Assembly (NCBI GenBank): GCA_017481945.1
Contig: JAFUOJ010000015.1
Location: 62,001-126,000, forward strand
DNA: 64,000 bases
Direction of reading: 5' to 3'
DNA from: Parabacteroides sp.
Lineage (GTDB): Bacteria > Bacteroidota > Bacteroidia > Bacteroidales > Tannerellaceae
Shown here: one piece after another, positions 44,085 to 52,211 of the stretch
Numbering within the stretch: the first letter of the stretch is position 1
Layout: the number at the start of each line of letters is the position of its first letter
The notes under the pieces: model-generated
What the model was told of the DNA's origin: nothing
Seen by the model: the letters and a program-made list of their open reading frames with translations, nothing else
Database searches by the model: none
Made by a program: the position numbers and the translations under genes

Positions 44085-44849
44085 ATGCATATTTTATTAT
44101 CTCCTGCAAAAACAATAACAGGAACCTCTAAAATAAAAGTACCAAGTGGTACTATACCTCAGTTTCAACAAGCAGCAACTGATATTGCGCTATACATGGC
44201 ACAATACTCCGTTGAAGATTTAAAGCGGTTGTTAAAGCTAAGCCCCAAATTGGCTTTAGAAAGCTACGAACGCTTTCAACATTTTCATTCAACAGACAAA
44301 CGACCTTTACAGGCTCTTTTGGCTTATACCGGTGTCGTCTTTAAACACATTAATCCCAAAGACTTTTCAGAAGAGGATTTCTTATTTGCGCAAACTCATC
44401 TACGTATCGTCTCTATTTGTTACGGTTTGCTTCGTCCTTTGGATCTTATCAAACCCTATCGAATGGAATATGATATCAAACTTCCTGAATTAGGAGATGG
44501 TAATATGTATAATTTTTGGAAGGGACGACAAACGCAATCGTTAATCAAAGAGGTAAAAGCCGACGATAATTTGCTTATCAATTTAGCCAGTATGGATGTG
44601 CAACCCGCTTTCGAGTGGAAAAAGATCGAAGAAAGTGTCCGTATAATCACTCCGGAATTTAAAGTTTGGAAGAATGGGAAAGCAGAGACCATTGTTATTT
44701 ATGCAAAAATGGCACGAGGACAAATGAGTCGTTATATTATTAAGAATAAAATTTCTAATCCTGAGGAGTTAAAAAGTTTTACCTGGGAAGGGTTCCAATA
44801 TAAAGAGACTTTGTCTTCCGAAAATAATTGGGTTTTCTTGCAAGACTGA
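44085..44849 (+). CDS. yaaA: YaaA family peroxide-stress protein (DUF328)
   Basis: Protects against peroxide by lowering free iron and binding DNA, as known for the E. coli member. 254 residues starting MHILLSPAKTI, the typical DUF328 start with the LSPAKT motif. Other family blocks are LLAYTGVVFKHINPKDFSEE, RIVSICYGLLRPLDLIKPYR, MYNFWKGRQT, LINLASMDVQPAF (LASxE-like position) and KMARGQMSRYII near the C terminus. Normal length. It is divergent from clpB, another stress gene, across a region with two hairpins, and 54 bases upstream of the beta-propeller gene. Confidence 0.93.
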   Translation: MHILLSPAKTITGTSKIKVPSGTIPQFQQAATDIALYMAQYSVEDLKRLLKLSPKLALESYERFQHFHSTDKRPLQALLAYTGVVFKHINPKDFSEEDFLFAQTHLRIVSICYGLLRPLDLIKPYRMEYDIKLPELGDGNMYNFWKGRQTQSLIKEVKADDNLLINLASMDVQPAFEWKKIEESVRIITPEFKVWKNGKAETIVIYAKMARGQMSRYIIKNKISNPEELKSFTWEGFQYKETLSSENNWVFLQD

Positions 44850-44903
44850 TAATAAAAGACCTGTTTCTAACGTTTTAATCACAGATATTAAATCTAACAG
44901 AAG

Positions 44904-45950
44904 ATGAGAAAAACGTTTACTATACTATTTCTTGCAATAGTAGTTCTATACAGCTGGTTTGGTTATCAATCAATTGCCAACCAAGAAGAACTGAATTGTC
45001 AAATGGAAGGAACTCTTTCTGAAATTGCCGAGGAGGTCATTGCAATTCCTTTAGAAACAAATACTCATTGCAGATTAGAACAAATAGGAAGTATCAAGCG
45101 GGACAAAGAACATATCTTTTTGGTAAGTAATCAACAGCTTTATCACTTTAATCGCGAAGGTAAGTTCTTAGGGAAAATAACAAACTCGCAAAAACCAATT
45201 GAGGTGATTGATTATGTCATAGACCCTACTCATTCCTGCCTAATTGTCATAGGAAAGAATAAGGAGGTCCATTATTATGATTATGCCGGGCAACTACTCG
45301 CCCAACGAACTTTGCCTCAAAATGCTTCTTGGAAAACATTTGGCCATTTAGCTTACTACAATCATTATCTTTGGGCAACCATTGACCTAATAAATACGGA
45401 AGATGAGCATGCGGTTACTGTTGAACAATGGCTTTATAAATTTGATTTAAACTTTAGAGAAGTCGATAAACGGAAATTAGAAGCTGCAGACTTAGGCCGT
45501 ATAAATATAAACCATAGACCTAATCCGGAAATTAGTATCAGTCCTAACGGGCAAGTATATGTGCAGGCTCCATCGCTACAGCCTTCTCAGATACTAAACG
45601 ATACGCTTTATTTAATCAGTACCAAGCAGCTGACTATTACAGAAGGATATTCAAAGATTCTTCCAGTGAAAATCGGAACACGCTTTCTCATTTCCCTTTA
45701 CCATAATCCACTATCGGCAGAGTCTTCTTATACTTTTTGTTATGACCAGAGAAAGACAAAAGCGTACAACATACAAGGAGGATTAAAAGATAACTTTTAC
45801 ATGACTGGAGAAATTCAAACCCTACAACCGATGGACATCTATAATCAAATTTACTGTTACTATCAGAAAGGCGACAAACTGAATCAGTCTTTTCCTAAAA
45901 GGAAAGTAGATGATAATCCCGTTTTGTTCATTGTTAAAATGAAAGCATAA
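44904..45950 (+). CDS. 6-bladed beta-propeller protein, membrane-anchored
   Basis: 348 residues. A single hydrophobic N-terminal segment (TFTILFLAIVVLYSWFG) acts as signal or anchor. It is followed by the EEVIAIPLETNTHCRL opening and repeated blade strands of the NHL/6-bladed type common in Bacteroidetes: IFLVSNQQLYHFNREGKFLG, then EVHYYDYAGQLLAQRTL, and VYVQAPSLQPSQIL. Such proteins are often near TlpA-like thioredoxins, and a TlpA gene lies convergent at 46001. The function is unknown; blades suggest ligand or protein binding in the periplasm. It is separated from yaaA by 54 bases on the same strand. Confidence 0.8.
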   Translation: MRKTFTILFLAIVVLYSWFGYQSIANQEELNCQMEGTLSEIAEEVIAIPLETNTHCRLEQIGSIKRDKEHIFLVSNQQLYHFNREGKFLGKITNSQKPIEVIDYVIDPTHSCLIVIGKNKEVHYYDYAGQLLAQRTLPQNASWKTFGHLAYYNHYLWATIDLINTEDEHAVTVEQWLYKFDLNFREVDKRKLEAADLGRININHRPNPEISISPNGQVYVQAPSLQPSQILNDTLYLISTKQLTITEGYSKILPVKIGTRFLISLYHNPLSAESSYTFCYDQRKTKAYNIQGGLKDNFYMTGEIQTLQPMDIYNQIYCYYQKGDKLNQSFPKRKVDDNPVLFIVKMKA

Positions 45951-45951
45951 A

Positions 45952-45982
45952 AAAGCTCCAGTCGAGAAACGACCGGAGCTTT
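45952..45982. terminator. Bidirectional terminator between beta-propeller and TlpA genes
   Basis: AAAGCTCC (45952-45959) pairs with GGAGCTTT (45975-45982) and GTCG with CGAC inside, each separated by a single bulged base. Convergent genes flank it. Confidence 0.85.
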
Positions 45983-46000
45983 CTATACTGAAACATACAT

Positions 46001-46510
46001 TCATTTCAATGCTTCTTCTATCTTTTTCATTAATTCAGCAAACTCAGTATCCTTATATCCCTTTGTTTGATAAATAATCTTACCTGATTTATCAAATAAA
46101 TAACAACGAGGTATTAAATTCTTGGCAAAGGCGCCATAAATAAAACGGCTTTTATCCGGATACAAAGGGAAGGTAAAGCCTTTTTTCTCATTATACTTTT
46201 GTAAATCAGCGTCCGTATGTTCACGACCTATAACCAAGAGGGCAAAATCTTTATTGTCCTTATATTTAGGCCAAAGTGTCTCTTGTACCTCCGCTAATTC
46301 TTTCTGACAAGGAGGACACCAAGTGGCAAAGAAGTTTATCAAAATCACTTTCCCTTTTAAAGAAGAAGAGGGAGTCTTTGTTCCATTATCATTCACAATC
46401 GTGAAAGCCGGCATTTGATCGCCAACTTTAACTACATCACCTCCATCATTTTGAGCTTTCATAACAAAAGCAACCAAAGCAAAAACAACCAAGAATAGAT
46501 ATTTCTTCAT
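46001..46510 (-). CDS. TlpA-family periplasmic thioredoxin
   Basis: 169 residues with a signal peptide (KKYLFLVVFALVAFVMKAQ). The thioredoxin fold starts GDQMPAFTIVNDNG and contains the active site FFATWCPPCQKEL (CPPC) near residues 69-73 of the motif. A cis-Pro region is seen at FAKNLIPRCYLFDKSGKI. AhpC/TSA-like redoxin features are present (TKTPSSSLKGKVILINF). It probably reduces periplasmic disulfides or supports respiration/stress. It is a single gene between a bidirectional terminator and mltG (64 bases upstream on the same strand). Confidence 0.92.
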   Translation of the reverse strand: MKKYLFLVVFALVAFVMKAQNDGGDVVKVGDQMPAFTIVNDNGTKTPSSSLKGKVILINFFATWCPPCQKELAEVQETLWPKYKDNKDFALLVIGREHTDADLQKYNEKKGFTFPLYPDKSRFIYGAFAKNLIPRCYLFDKSGKIIYQTKGYKDTEFAELMKKIEEALK

Positions 46511-46574
46511 ACTTTTTATTTATTAACTGTTTTATTTTTTACACGACAAAGATAAAAACTTTAGATATAGAATA

Positions 46575-47618
46575 TCACCGTATACGCCGTTTATTCAATT
46601 CTGCCCGATAGCGATTCGCATTACGATTATGTTCCGCAAGCGTGACCGCAAAATTATGCCTTCCTGAGAAATCTTCTTTCGCACACATATATAAATATTT
46701 ATGCTTCGTATAATTTAATACACTATTCAACCCTTTAATAGTCGGAATACGGAGAGGTCCGGGAGGAAGCCCTGTGTGCTTATAAGTATTATAGGGAGAA
46801 TCTATTTCCAAATGTTCAAATAATATACGCTGAAGAGAAAAGTCTCCAACTGCAAATTTTACAGTGGGATCAGCTTGCAGTGGGATTCCTCGATGAAGAC
46901 GATTAAGATATAATCCTGCAACAATAGGATATTCATCAACAGCCGCTGTCTCCTCTTCTACTATCGAAGCTAAAATAGAAACTTCAATAGGAGTTAATCC
47001 TATTTCTTTCGCTTGTGTTAAACGAGATTCTGTCCAAAAACTTTTATACTCCCGTTTCATCCGTTGCATTAACTTCTCGGCTGATATATTCCAGTAAACT
47101 TCGTATGTATTAGGTATAAATAATGTTTGAATTGTTTCAGTAGTGAACCCTAAAGAATCACAATAAACAGAGTCATTAAGTAAACAAAGTAACTCTGAAT
47201 CCTTTAGCATCAACTGATCAGACAAGCGTTTCGACAAATCTGTTTTAAGACGTATATTATTAAAAGTAATACGAGTTGCTGATTGTTGTCCTCGACGTAA
47301 ATTATTAAGAAGAGCCAAATGATTCATTCCTGGTTCAACAGCATAACGTCCTGTACGCATATTCTTAGGATACTTCAAAAGACCAGCGAGTTGTTTAAAA
47401 CTTCCTATTCGTTGACAATTAGCGGTATCAGAAAGTTGTCGGCATAAATCAGAAAAATCCTTTTGTTCATCAACAAATACATAAACCGTTTCATTAATAA
47501 TAAAGTCTGAAGCCCATAATAAACGATATCCCCAAAGACCTACACCTACCAATAAAAAGAAGATAAAAGCAACTATTCCTATAGAAACTTTATGTTTCAA
47601 CAATTTTTCTTTATTCAT
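46575..47618 (-). CDS. mltG: Endolytic peptidoglycan transglycosylase MltG
   Basis: Cuts nascent glycan strands at the inner membrane and so limits strand length. 347 residues. A single membrane anchor near 10-32 (VSIGIVAFIFFLLVGVGLWG) is followed by a LysM-like region and the YceG domain with ILASIVEEETAAVDEYPIVA. The catalytic glutamate is in VEEET (about residue 217). The following AGLYLNRLHRGIPLQADPTV and SPYNTYKHTGLPPGPL blocks are diagnostic. Length is typical. Probably a monocistronic gene, since tlpA has its own gap of 64 bases, though read-through is possible. Confidence 0.95.
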   Translation of the reverse strand: MNKEKLLKHKVSIGIVAFIFFLLVGVGLWGYRLLWASDFIINETVYVFVDEQKDFSDLCRQLSDTANCQRIGSFKQLAGLLKYPKNMRTGRYAVEPGMNHLALLNNLRRGQQSATRITFNNIRLKTDLSKRLSDQLMLKDSELLCLLNDSVYCDSLGFTTETIQTLFIPNTYEVYWNISAEKLMQRMKREYKSFWTESRLTQAKEIGLTPIEVSILASIVEEETAAVDEYPIVAGLYLNRLHRGIPLQADPTVKFAVGDFSLQRILFEHLEIDSPYNTYKHTGLPPGPLRIPTIKGLNSVLNYTKHKYLYMCAKEDFSGRHNFAVTLAEHNRNANRYRAELNKRRIR

Positions 47619-47765
47619 ATTTCACCTAATAAATCTCTGAATATCAGAACTCGATACAAAAGTAGTATCTTTTTTTTGAAAAATATCATCAAAATACCTT
47701 GTTTATTTGAAAACTTCCATCTATCTTTGCAACGCATTTCAGAAAAACAGAGTGTAAATGCTCTT

Positions 47766-47852
47766 GGAAGTGTGGGTGAGTGGCTGAAACCACCAGTTTG
47801 CTAAACTGACGTACGGGTAACTGTACCGGGGGTTCGAATCCCCCCGCTTCCG
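47766..47852 (+). tRNA. tRNA-Ser (anticodon GCT)
   Basis: An 87-base cloverleaf. The acceptor GGAAGTG (47766-47772) pairs with CGCTTCC (47845-47851), the discriminator is G at 47852 and CCA is not encoded. The anticodon loop is CAGTTTGCTAAACTG with anticodon GCT reading AGC/AGT. A long variable arm follows (ACGTACGGGTAACTGTACC), as expected of tRNA-Ser, then a GGGGG-TTCGAATC-CCCCC T arm. It is read on the plus strand alone, divergent from mltG. Confidence 0.95.
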
Positions 47853-47856
47853 CTGA

Positions 47857-47902
47857 AAAAACAAAAAAGCCGTAATCAAAAGATTACGGCTTTTTTGTTT
47901 TT
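47857..47902. terminator. Strong bidirectional terminator between tRNA-Ser and the CBM9-like gene
   Basis: A perfect 21-bp stem (47857-47877 with 47882-47902, GC core GCCGTAATC) with loop AAAA and T runs on both strands. Confidence 0.92.
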
Positions 47903-47913
47903 AATATTCTTAT

Positions 47914-48606
47914 TCATTGCAGCCTTAATTTCCCAAGAGAAGATGGAATATGAAAGTCAGGATCTTTCGAATCTGGTACTATCCATGAATACCAGACAAT
48001 ACTTTCATCATTTTCAGGTTCTATTGCATTCGCTCTATATAAACCAATAAACATTTCTCCTTCATCAGACAATAACTGGGAGGACTTCAACCACTCAATG
48101 GGTAAAGCTCCTTCAACTACATACCCATCATTTTCTAACTGTGAAGCAACAATAAGCTGTTTAAAATCCCATTCAAAGTTGAAATCACGATAGAAATGAG
48201 CCTCATAATCAAGCACCTTTACTTGCGGATCAATTTCTGCACAAAAATAAGTACTCAGCTTTTCATCCTTACTAAAAAAAATTTCTGCTCTATCTCTATA
48301 ATTAACAGCCTCCTCTCCTTCTCTATCATCATATATCAAATTATCATCTTTAATCTTAAAAAGGAAATAAAGATTCTTTTTATCATGACATATACAAATT
48401 GCCGTACTATCTTTTATGGAGCCATTCCAAGGAGCCGTCAAACCTAAGACCAAAGGTTTACTATCCCAATCTTTTCCATCTCCATCCACCGTAATTTCCT
48501 TTTCAGCCACAGGAACATCCAATAGAACATCGGAAACGGATTGAGATGAACGACAAGAGACTAAACAAAATACAACAACCAAACAAATATAAAACTTCAT
48601 ATCCAT
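47914..48606 (-). CDS. Lipoprotein with carbohydrate-binding (CBM9-like) domain
   Basis: 230 residues. A signal peptide ends FCLVSC, with the lipid-modified Cys near residue 18. The rest is one CBM9-like beta-sandwich: KEITVDGDGKDWDSKPLVLG, CHDKKNLYFLFKIKDDNL, RDRAEIFFSKDEK, EWDFKQLIVASQLENDGYVV, EGALPIEWL, and FIGLYRANAIEPENDE. CBM9 domains bind sugar ends, often in xylan-related proteins, but many Bacteroidetes relatives have unknown ligands. Its start is 3 bases after the stop of the deacetylase/beta-lactamase fusion, so the two are co-transcribed and probably work on the same material. Confidence 0.82.
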   Translation of the reverse strand: MDMKFYICLVVVFCLVSCRSSQSVSDVLLDVPVAEKEITVDGDGKDWDSKPLVLGLTAPWNGSIKDSTAICICHDKKNLYFLFKIKDDNLIYDDREGEEAVNYRDRAEIFFSKDEKLSTYFCAEIDPQVKVLDYEAHFYRDFNFEWDFKQLIVASQLENDGYVVEGALPIEWLKSSQLLSDEGEMFIGLYRANAIEPENDESIVWYSWIVPDSKDPDFHIPSSLGKLRLQ

Positions 48607-48609
48607 TTA

Positions 48610-50457
48610 CTATTTTAATACAGGTAGCAGATATTTCCAAACTAAATCAATTTCAGCTTGCATATTCCCAATATGCGCCGTCATGGCAATTACTGCGTCC
48701 TGATCCGGCAGAATCAGTATATACTGTCCATTAGCACCATCTGCACGTACTCCATTATGACGGCAACGCCACATCTGATAGCCATAACCTTGTAGCCAAT
48801 CACTATCTTTCGGCTTTACTTTTAAATTCTCTCTTCTTACTCCTGCCGGCAACGAAGCAATATGTGAAGTCATCGCCTCATTTACCCAATCTTCCGATAT
48901 AATTTGTTTGCCGTTCCACTTTCCTTTCTGCAAAAACAATTGTCCCATCTTCGCCAAATCTTCAGTCTTCAGATATAATCCCCAACCACCGGCATTTATA
49001 CCTTGTGGACTCTCTTCCCAAGTCGCACCAACAATACCTAACGGACGGAATAAACGAGGATATAGATAATCTATCACCTTCTCTCCCGTAACTTTCTGCA
49101 CAATAGCTGAAAGCATATAAGTTCCTAAGCTATTATAAACAAAGAAAGTACCAGGTTCATGTACTAAAGGTTCAGTAAAAAAGGCTTCCACCCAATCTAT
49201 TCCTTTATCTTTAAAAACAGCTTTAGTCGGATCTACATCATGACCTGAAGACATTGTTAATAAATGACGGACTTCCAACTTCTTTAAATATTCACTCGTT
49301 TGGGCAGGTAACTTATCCGGGAAAAATGAAATCACTTTATCCGTCAGCTTCAACTTTCCTTCAGCCACAGCAAAACCTACTGCCGTAGCCGTAAACGTCT
49401 TGCTTACTGAATTTAGGACATGCGGTTTGTTACGTTCTCCCTCTCCTAACCATTGTTCCTTAATTACCTTTCCTTCTTTTACAATCATAATACTATGCAA
49501 ATCCTGCTTAGCGTCCTGCACAGCTTTTATATAACGATCAAAGGCTTTATCCATCTTCTGCGAGGCCTTACCACGAGGTAATTCCTTCGTCAAATCATTA
49601 TAACTGATAAGTTCAATCTGTTTCTCTTTCAAAGCCTGTTTCACCTTGGGACTCGTAAACAAATCAGTAACTCCTTGCCGGTCCGAAGCTACATTTGTAT
49701 AACCGGCATGTCCTACTGTCTCCATCTCATCATTATCCAATGCCGGATGATCCAAAAACATATAATTCTTACCTGCTTCCAGCTTATCCAGCATTTTTAT
49801 AAAGCTGGCCTCCTTCTCTGCTGAAGTCTTACTTGGACCATCATATCCTACATAGCTGAAATTATATTTAGCCATAGTCCCCTTGCGGTCAATAATCGGA
49901 AGATGATATTCCTCGGATAAGCGACTCATCAACGCCTCGATCTGTGGATCAAAGCCGGTAGACCCCATGTGGCCGGATATATGACTAATGTGAGGGATAT
50001 TTTTTAATGCCAATTCAATCTGCGCTCGTGTCTCCTGTTCAATCTCTTTTATATCCCAATTTCTTTCCCTTATGGCTAACCCGGGATAAGTTTTACTTGG
50101 ATTTAATGTCGGTAAAAAATAGCCATTACTATCTGTCAAACTGGGACAGTGAGTCAATGGACGCCATTTTACATTTTCCCATTCACTTGTTATCGTCAAA
50201 TGAAGTCCGACATCTATTCCCGGATTTTCACGTAACATTCTGGCAGCCTCCGGGAACCAAGCGGTAACAACCATCACCTCGATACAAGTCTCCACTCCGT
50301 TCTTATATCCATCTAAACAAGCAACATTTGCTGCACGGAAAGCCCCCATATCATCTGCTCGAATTATCAATCGAGGATTTTGTTGCCCCCACAAAGGTGT
50401 TGAAACAGTACACAAAAAACAGCCCCAAAGCATTCCTTTTAATACATTCGTTTTCAT
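48610..50457 (-). CDS. YdjC/ChbG-like deacetylase fused to serine beta-lactamase-type hydrolase
   Basis: 615 residues, exported (signal peptide ending LWGQ near residue 25). Residues about 28-305 are a YdjC/ChbG deacetylase: LIIRADDMGAFRAAN (metal-binding Asp pair), DVGLHLTITSEWE, HISHISGHMGSTGF and FLDHPALDNDEM. Residues about 325-615 are a class C beta-lactamase-like domain with the SxxK nucleophile in NSVSKTFTA near 365, a Tyr-containing YNSLGTYML (YxN-like) near 455 and HNGVRADGANGQY near the C terminus in place of KTG. The two activities suggest removal of an acetyl group and cleavage of an ester or peptide from a glycan or wall fragment. Co-transcribed with the CBM9-like lipoprotein. 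Confidence 0.88.
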   Translation of the reverse strand: MKTNVLKGMLWGCFLCTVSTPLWGQQNPRLIIRADDMGAFRAANVACLDGYKNGVETCIEVMVVTAWFPEAARMLRENPGIDVGLHLTITSEWENVKWRPLTHCPSLTDSNGYFLPTLNPSKTYPGLAIRERNWDIKEIEQETRAQIELALKNIPHISHISGHMGSTGFDPQIEALMSRLSEEYHLPIIDRKGTMAKYNFSYVGYDGPSKTSAEKEASFIKMLDKLEAGKNYMFLDHPALDNDEMETVGHAGYTNVASDRQGVTDLFTSPKVKQALKEKQIELISYNDLTKELPRGKASQKMDKAFDRYIKAVQDAKQDLHSIMIVKEGKVIKEQWLGEGERNKPHVLNSVSKTFTATAVGFAVAEGKLKLTDKVISFFPDKLPAQTSEYLKKLEVRHLLTMSSGHDVDPTKAVFKDKGIDWVEAFFTEPLVHEPGTFFVYNSLGTYMLSAIVQKVTGEKVIDYLYPRLFRPLGIVGATWEESPQGINAGGWGLYLKTEDLAKMGQLFLQKGKWNGKQIISEDWVNEAMTSHIASLPAGVRRENLKVKPKDSDWLQGYGYQMWRCRHNGVRADGANGQYILILPDQDAVIAMTAHIGNMQAEIDLVWKYLLPVLK

Positions 50458-50560
50458 GATATAATCGTTATTAAATTATTCTAAGGATTGGCTAATATAC
50501 AAGTTATTTATATATTTACCCCGTTTTAAAAAGAATTTTAAACTCACAAAATTATAATTT

Positions 50561-50737
50561 ATGACACTACCAGAAGATCCAATCATGCTTCTCAGTACCA
50601 TCAACATGAAGCTACGAGATCAGTATTCTTCTCTCGACGAATTATGTGATGACATGGATGTTTCAAAAGAAGATTTAATTCAAAAACTCAAAGACGCAGG
50701 GTTTGAATACAGTGAAGAGCATAAAAAGTTTTGGTAA
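50561..50737 (+). CDS. DUF4250 domain protein (58 aa)
   Basis: A small cytoplasmic protein starting MTLPEDPIMLLSTINMKLRD and ending EYSEEHKKFW. The phrase PxDPxMLLSxxNMKLRD with the following SLDELCDDMDVSKEDL helix and the final GFxYxxExxxFW is what I know of DUF4250, found in Bacteroidetes and Firmicutes. The DLCxxxD helix-turn-helix-like segment may bind nucleic acid; the function is unknown. ATG at 50561, stop at 50737, followed by a strong terminator hairpin. It is divergent from the fusion hydrolase. Confidence 0.85.
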   Translation: MTLPEDPIMLLSTINMKLRDQYSSLDELCDDMDVSKEDLIQKLKDAGFEYSEEHKKFW

Positions 50738-50752
50738 AAGCTCCATAATCAA

Positions 50753-50791
50753 AAGAGAGGGGAGAATTTTGTTGAAACTCTCCCCTCTTTT
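50753..50791. terminator. Bidirectional terminator between DUF4250 and AqpZ genes
   Basis: AGGGGAGA (50758-50765) pairs with TCTCCCCT (50779-50786), extended outward by further A/G-T pairs to 50791, flanked by A and T runs. Confidence 0.85.
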
Positions 50792-50813
50792 ATTCTTCAG
50801 ACTCAATCCTCAA

Positions 50814-51485
50814 TCATTTCTCTTCTCCTACCATTTTCCAAACAATGGCAGACAAGGCAGCTCCAATAAATGGTCCCACAATAAATACCCACAATTGAGA
50901 TAATGCTTCACCTCCGTTGAAAATAGCCGGGGCAATACTACGAGCCGGATTCACTGATGTACCGGTAATAGGGATACAGACAATATGCACTAAAACAAGA
51001 GACAGACCTATCGCTAAACCGGCAAAATTCCCTGCCCCTTTTTTCGAATCCGTAGTTCCTAAAACGACCAATACAAAAACAAAAGTGAATATAATCTCGG
51101 CTATCAAGCCTCCTGTAAGGCTAACTCCAGAAGCACAAGCATTTGCACCGGTTGTCGTCGCATACTGCATGTCGATATTCGAAGTTAATACCCACAACAA
51201 GGTCGATCCGATAAAAGCTCCGATTACTTGGAATAACATATACATCACTCCCTCTTTGCTTTCCATACGGCCAGACAGCATACATCCCAAAGTAATAGCC
51301 GGATTAATATGACAACCTGATACGCCCCCAATAGTATAAGCCATAGAAACTACAGCCAGACCAAACGCCACTGCAACCATCAACACTTGAGCCGGAGTTC
51401 CGCAACCTCCGTTAAAAATAGCGCTACCACATCCCATCAGTACAAGCACCATCGTACCAACCATTTCTGCTAAATACTTTTTCAT
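50814..51485 (-). CDS. aqpZ: Aquaporin Z-type water channel
   Basis: 223 residues, six membrane spans. Both half-helix motifs are canonical: SGCHINPAITLG and TSVNPARSIAP. Ser after NPAR, not Asp, and the shorter length mark a water-selective aquaporin, unlike the glycerol channel at 16007. The N terminus MKKYLAEMVGTMVLVLMG and C-terminal QLWVFIVGPFIGAALSAIVW fit AqpZ. It stands alone. Upstream are a possible -7 element (TACATTTG at 51526-51533) and then the 41-bp-period palindrome array. Confidence 0.94.
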   Translation of the reverse strand: MKKYLAEMVGTMVLVLMGCGSAIFNGGCGTPAQVLMVAVAFGLAVVSMAYTIGGVSGCHINPAITLGCMLSGRMESKEGVMYMLFQVIGAFIGSTLLWVLTSNIDMQYATTTGANACASGVSLTGGLIAEIIFTFVFVLVVLGTTDSKKGAGNFAGLAIGLSLVLVHIVCIPITGTSVNPARSIAPAIFNGGEALSQLWVFIVGPFIGAALSAIVWKMVGEEK

Positions 51486-51525
51486 AATAATAACTTTTAA
51501 AATGTTACAAACAAATTGATTATCA

Positions 51526-51533
51526 CAAATGTA
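51526..51533 (-). promoter_or_regulatory. Possible -7 element for aqpZ
   Basis: The minus strand reads TACATTTG (TAnnTTTG) 41 bases before the start codon; no -33 TTTG at the expected distance. It lies between the palindrome array and the gene. Confidence 0.4.
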
Positions 51534-51597
51534 TAATATTTCTTTTATTCCATATTAAAATTATCCATTTATTTCTATATCAATTAGAATTATAGTA

Positions 51598-51817
51598 AGA
51601 ATGCTCCATTCTTCTTTCTCTACAAATGTTTTGTTCGCAGAATGCACCATTCTTGAGTCTTTTTGTTTGTTTTAGTCCAAGAATGCCCCATTCTGGCTTC
51701 TCTTAATTTATTTTGATGTTAGAATGCGGCATTCTTGTTACGCTACATTTGTAGAGAGGGAAGAATGGAGCATTCTTGTCGTGCAACATTTGCAGAGAGA
51801 GAAGAATGCAACAATCT
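51598..51817. repeat. Six 15-bp palindromes at an exact 41-bp period
   Basis: AGAATGnnnCATTCT occurs at 51598, 51639, 51680, 51721 and 51762, with a decayed copy at 51803, each exactly 41 bases after the last (four helical turns). The three central bases differ (CTC, CAC, CCC, CGG, GAG). The 26-base gaps are mostly different, but gaps 4 and 5 share CATTTG-AGAGAG features and gap 1 carries the same text in inverse orientation. It fills most of the 384-base stretch between the toxin terminator and aqpZ. No coding potential. The function is unknown; evenly phased binding sites for a dimeric protein are the simplest reading. Confidence 0.92.
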
Positions 51818-51820
51818 GAC

Positions 51821-51844
51821 TACAAAACAAAAATGGCGACCCTC
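51821..51844. repeat. 24-bp direct repeat, left copy (toxin-side terminator)
   Basis: Identical over 24 bases to 52461-52484 (TACAAAACAAAAATGG followed by CGACCCTC). This copy starts the terminator behind the toxin gene. The pair frames the toxin-antitoxin module. Confidence 0.85.
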
Positions 51845-51860
51845 GGAGGAGTCACCATTT
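51831..51860 (-). terminator. Terminator of the toxin-antitoxin unit
   Basis: AAATGG/CCATTT plus GAC/GTC and CCT/AGG pairs; the minus-strand tail is TTTTTGTTTTG. It begins 9 bases after the toxin stop. Confidence 0.7.
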
Positions 51861-51869
51861 CTTCGTTTT

Positions 51870-52211
51870 CTAATTATTATTCATCGTATCTATTTCAATG
51901 ATAATGCTATCCAGAAATTCGTCCGAAACACTTGCCATGTCACTTTTATCATATATATAAAGGAAAGAAAGGCAGGTCTCTTCAATAGTCAGTCGAATAA
52001 TGACACGACCGCCACCACGTTTTCCACGTCCTTTGGAAGCGAAACTGATACGCACTTTCCGCATTCCGTCATGAAGTTCAGAACCTTGCAACGGATTTTC
52101 AATGAGGGATGACATCAAAGTTTTGAAATCTTCGGGTAAAGAACGATAGCGTTTCTTCAGTCGTTTGAAAGCCCGTTGAAAGTCTTCCGAAAATTTGATT
52201 TCTTTAATCAT
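51870..52211 (-). CDS. RelE/ParE-like toxin of a type II toxin-antitoxin pair
   Basis: 113 residues, basic. The start MIKEIKFSEDFQRAFKRLKK has the pattern of RelE-superfamily toxins (beta strand, then two basic helices). LPEDFKTLMSSLIENPLQGS and ELHDGMRKVRISFASKGRGKRGG match the helix-to-strand core of the group that includes HigB-like and addiction-module toxins. The following GGRVIIRLTIEETCLSFLYIYDKSD gives the later strands and the catalytic face. The ATG overlaps the upstream antitoxin stop by four bases (ATGA). Likely an mRNA-cleaving or gyrase-directed toxin; the family is inferred from layout, not from a search. Confidence 0.8.
   Translation of the reverse strand: MIKEIKFSEDFQRAFKRLKKRYRSLPEDFKTLMSSLIENPLQGSELHDGMRKVRISFASKGRGKRGGGRVIIRLTIEETCLSFLYIYDKSDMASVSDEFLDSIIIEIDTMNNN

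Noticed and set aside
51598-51817. CRISPR array (regular 15-bp repeats with 26-bp gaps)
   Set aside because: The repeat is only 15 bp and is a full palindrome with a variable centre, the gaps resemble one another, and no cas gene is nearby.
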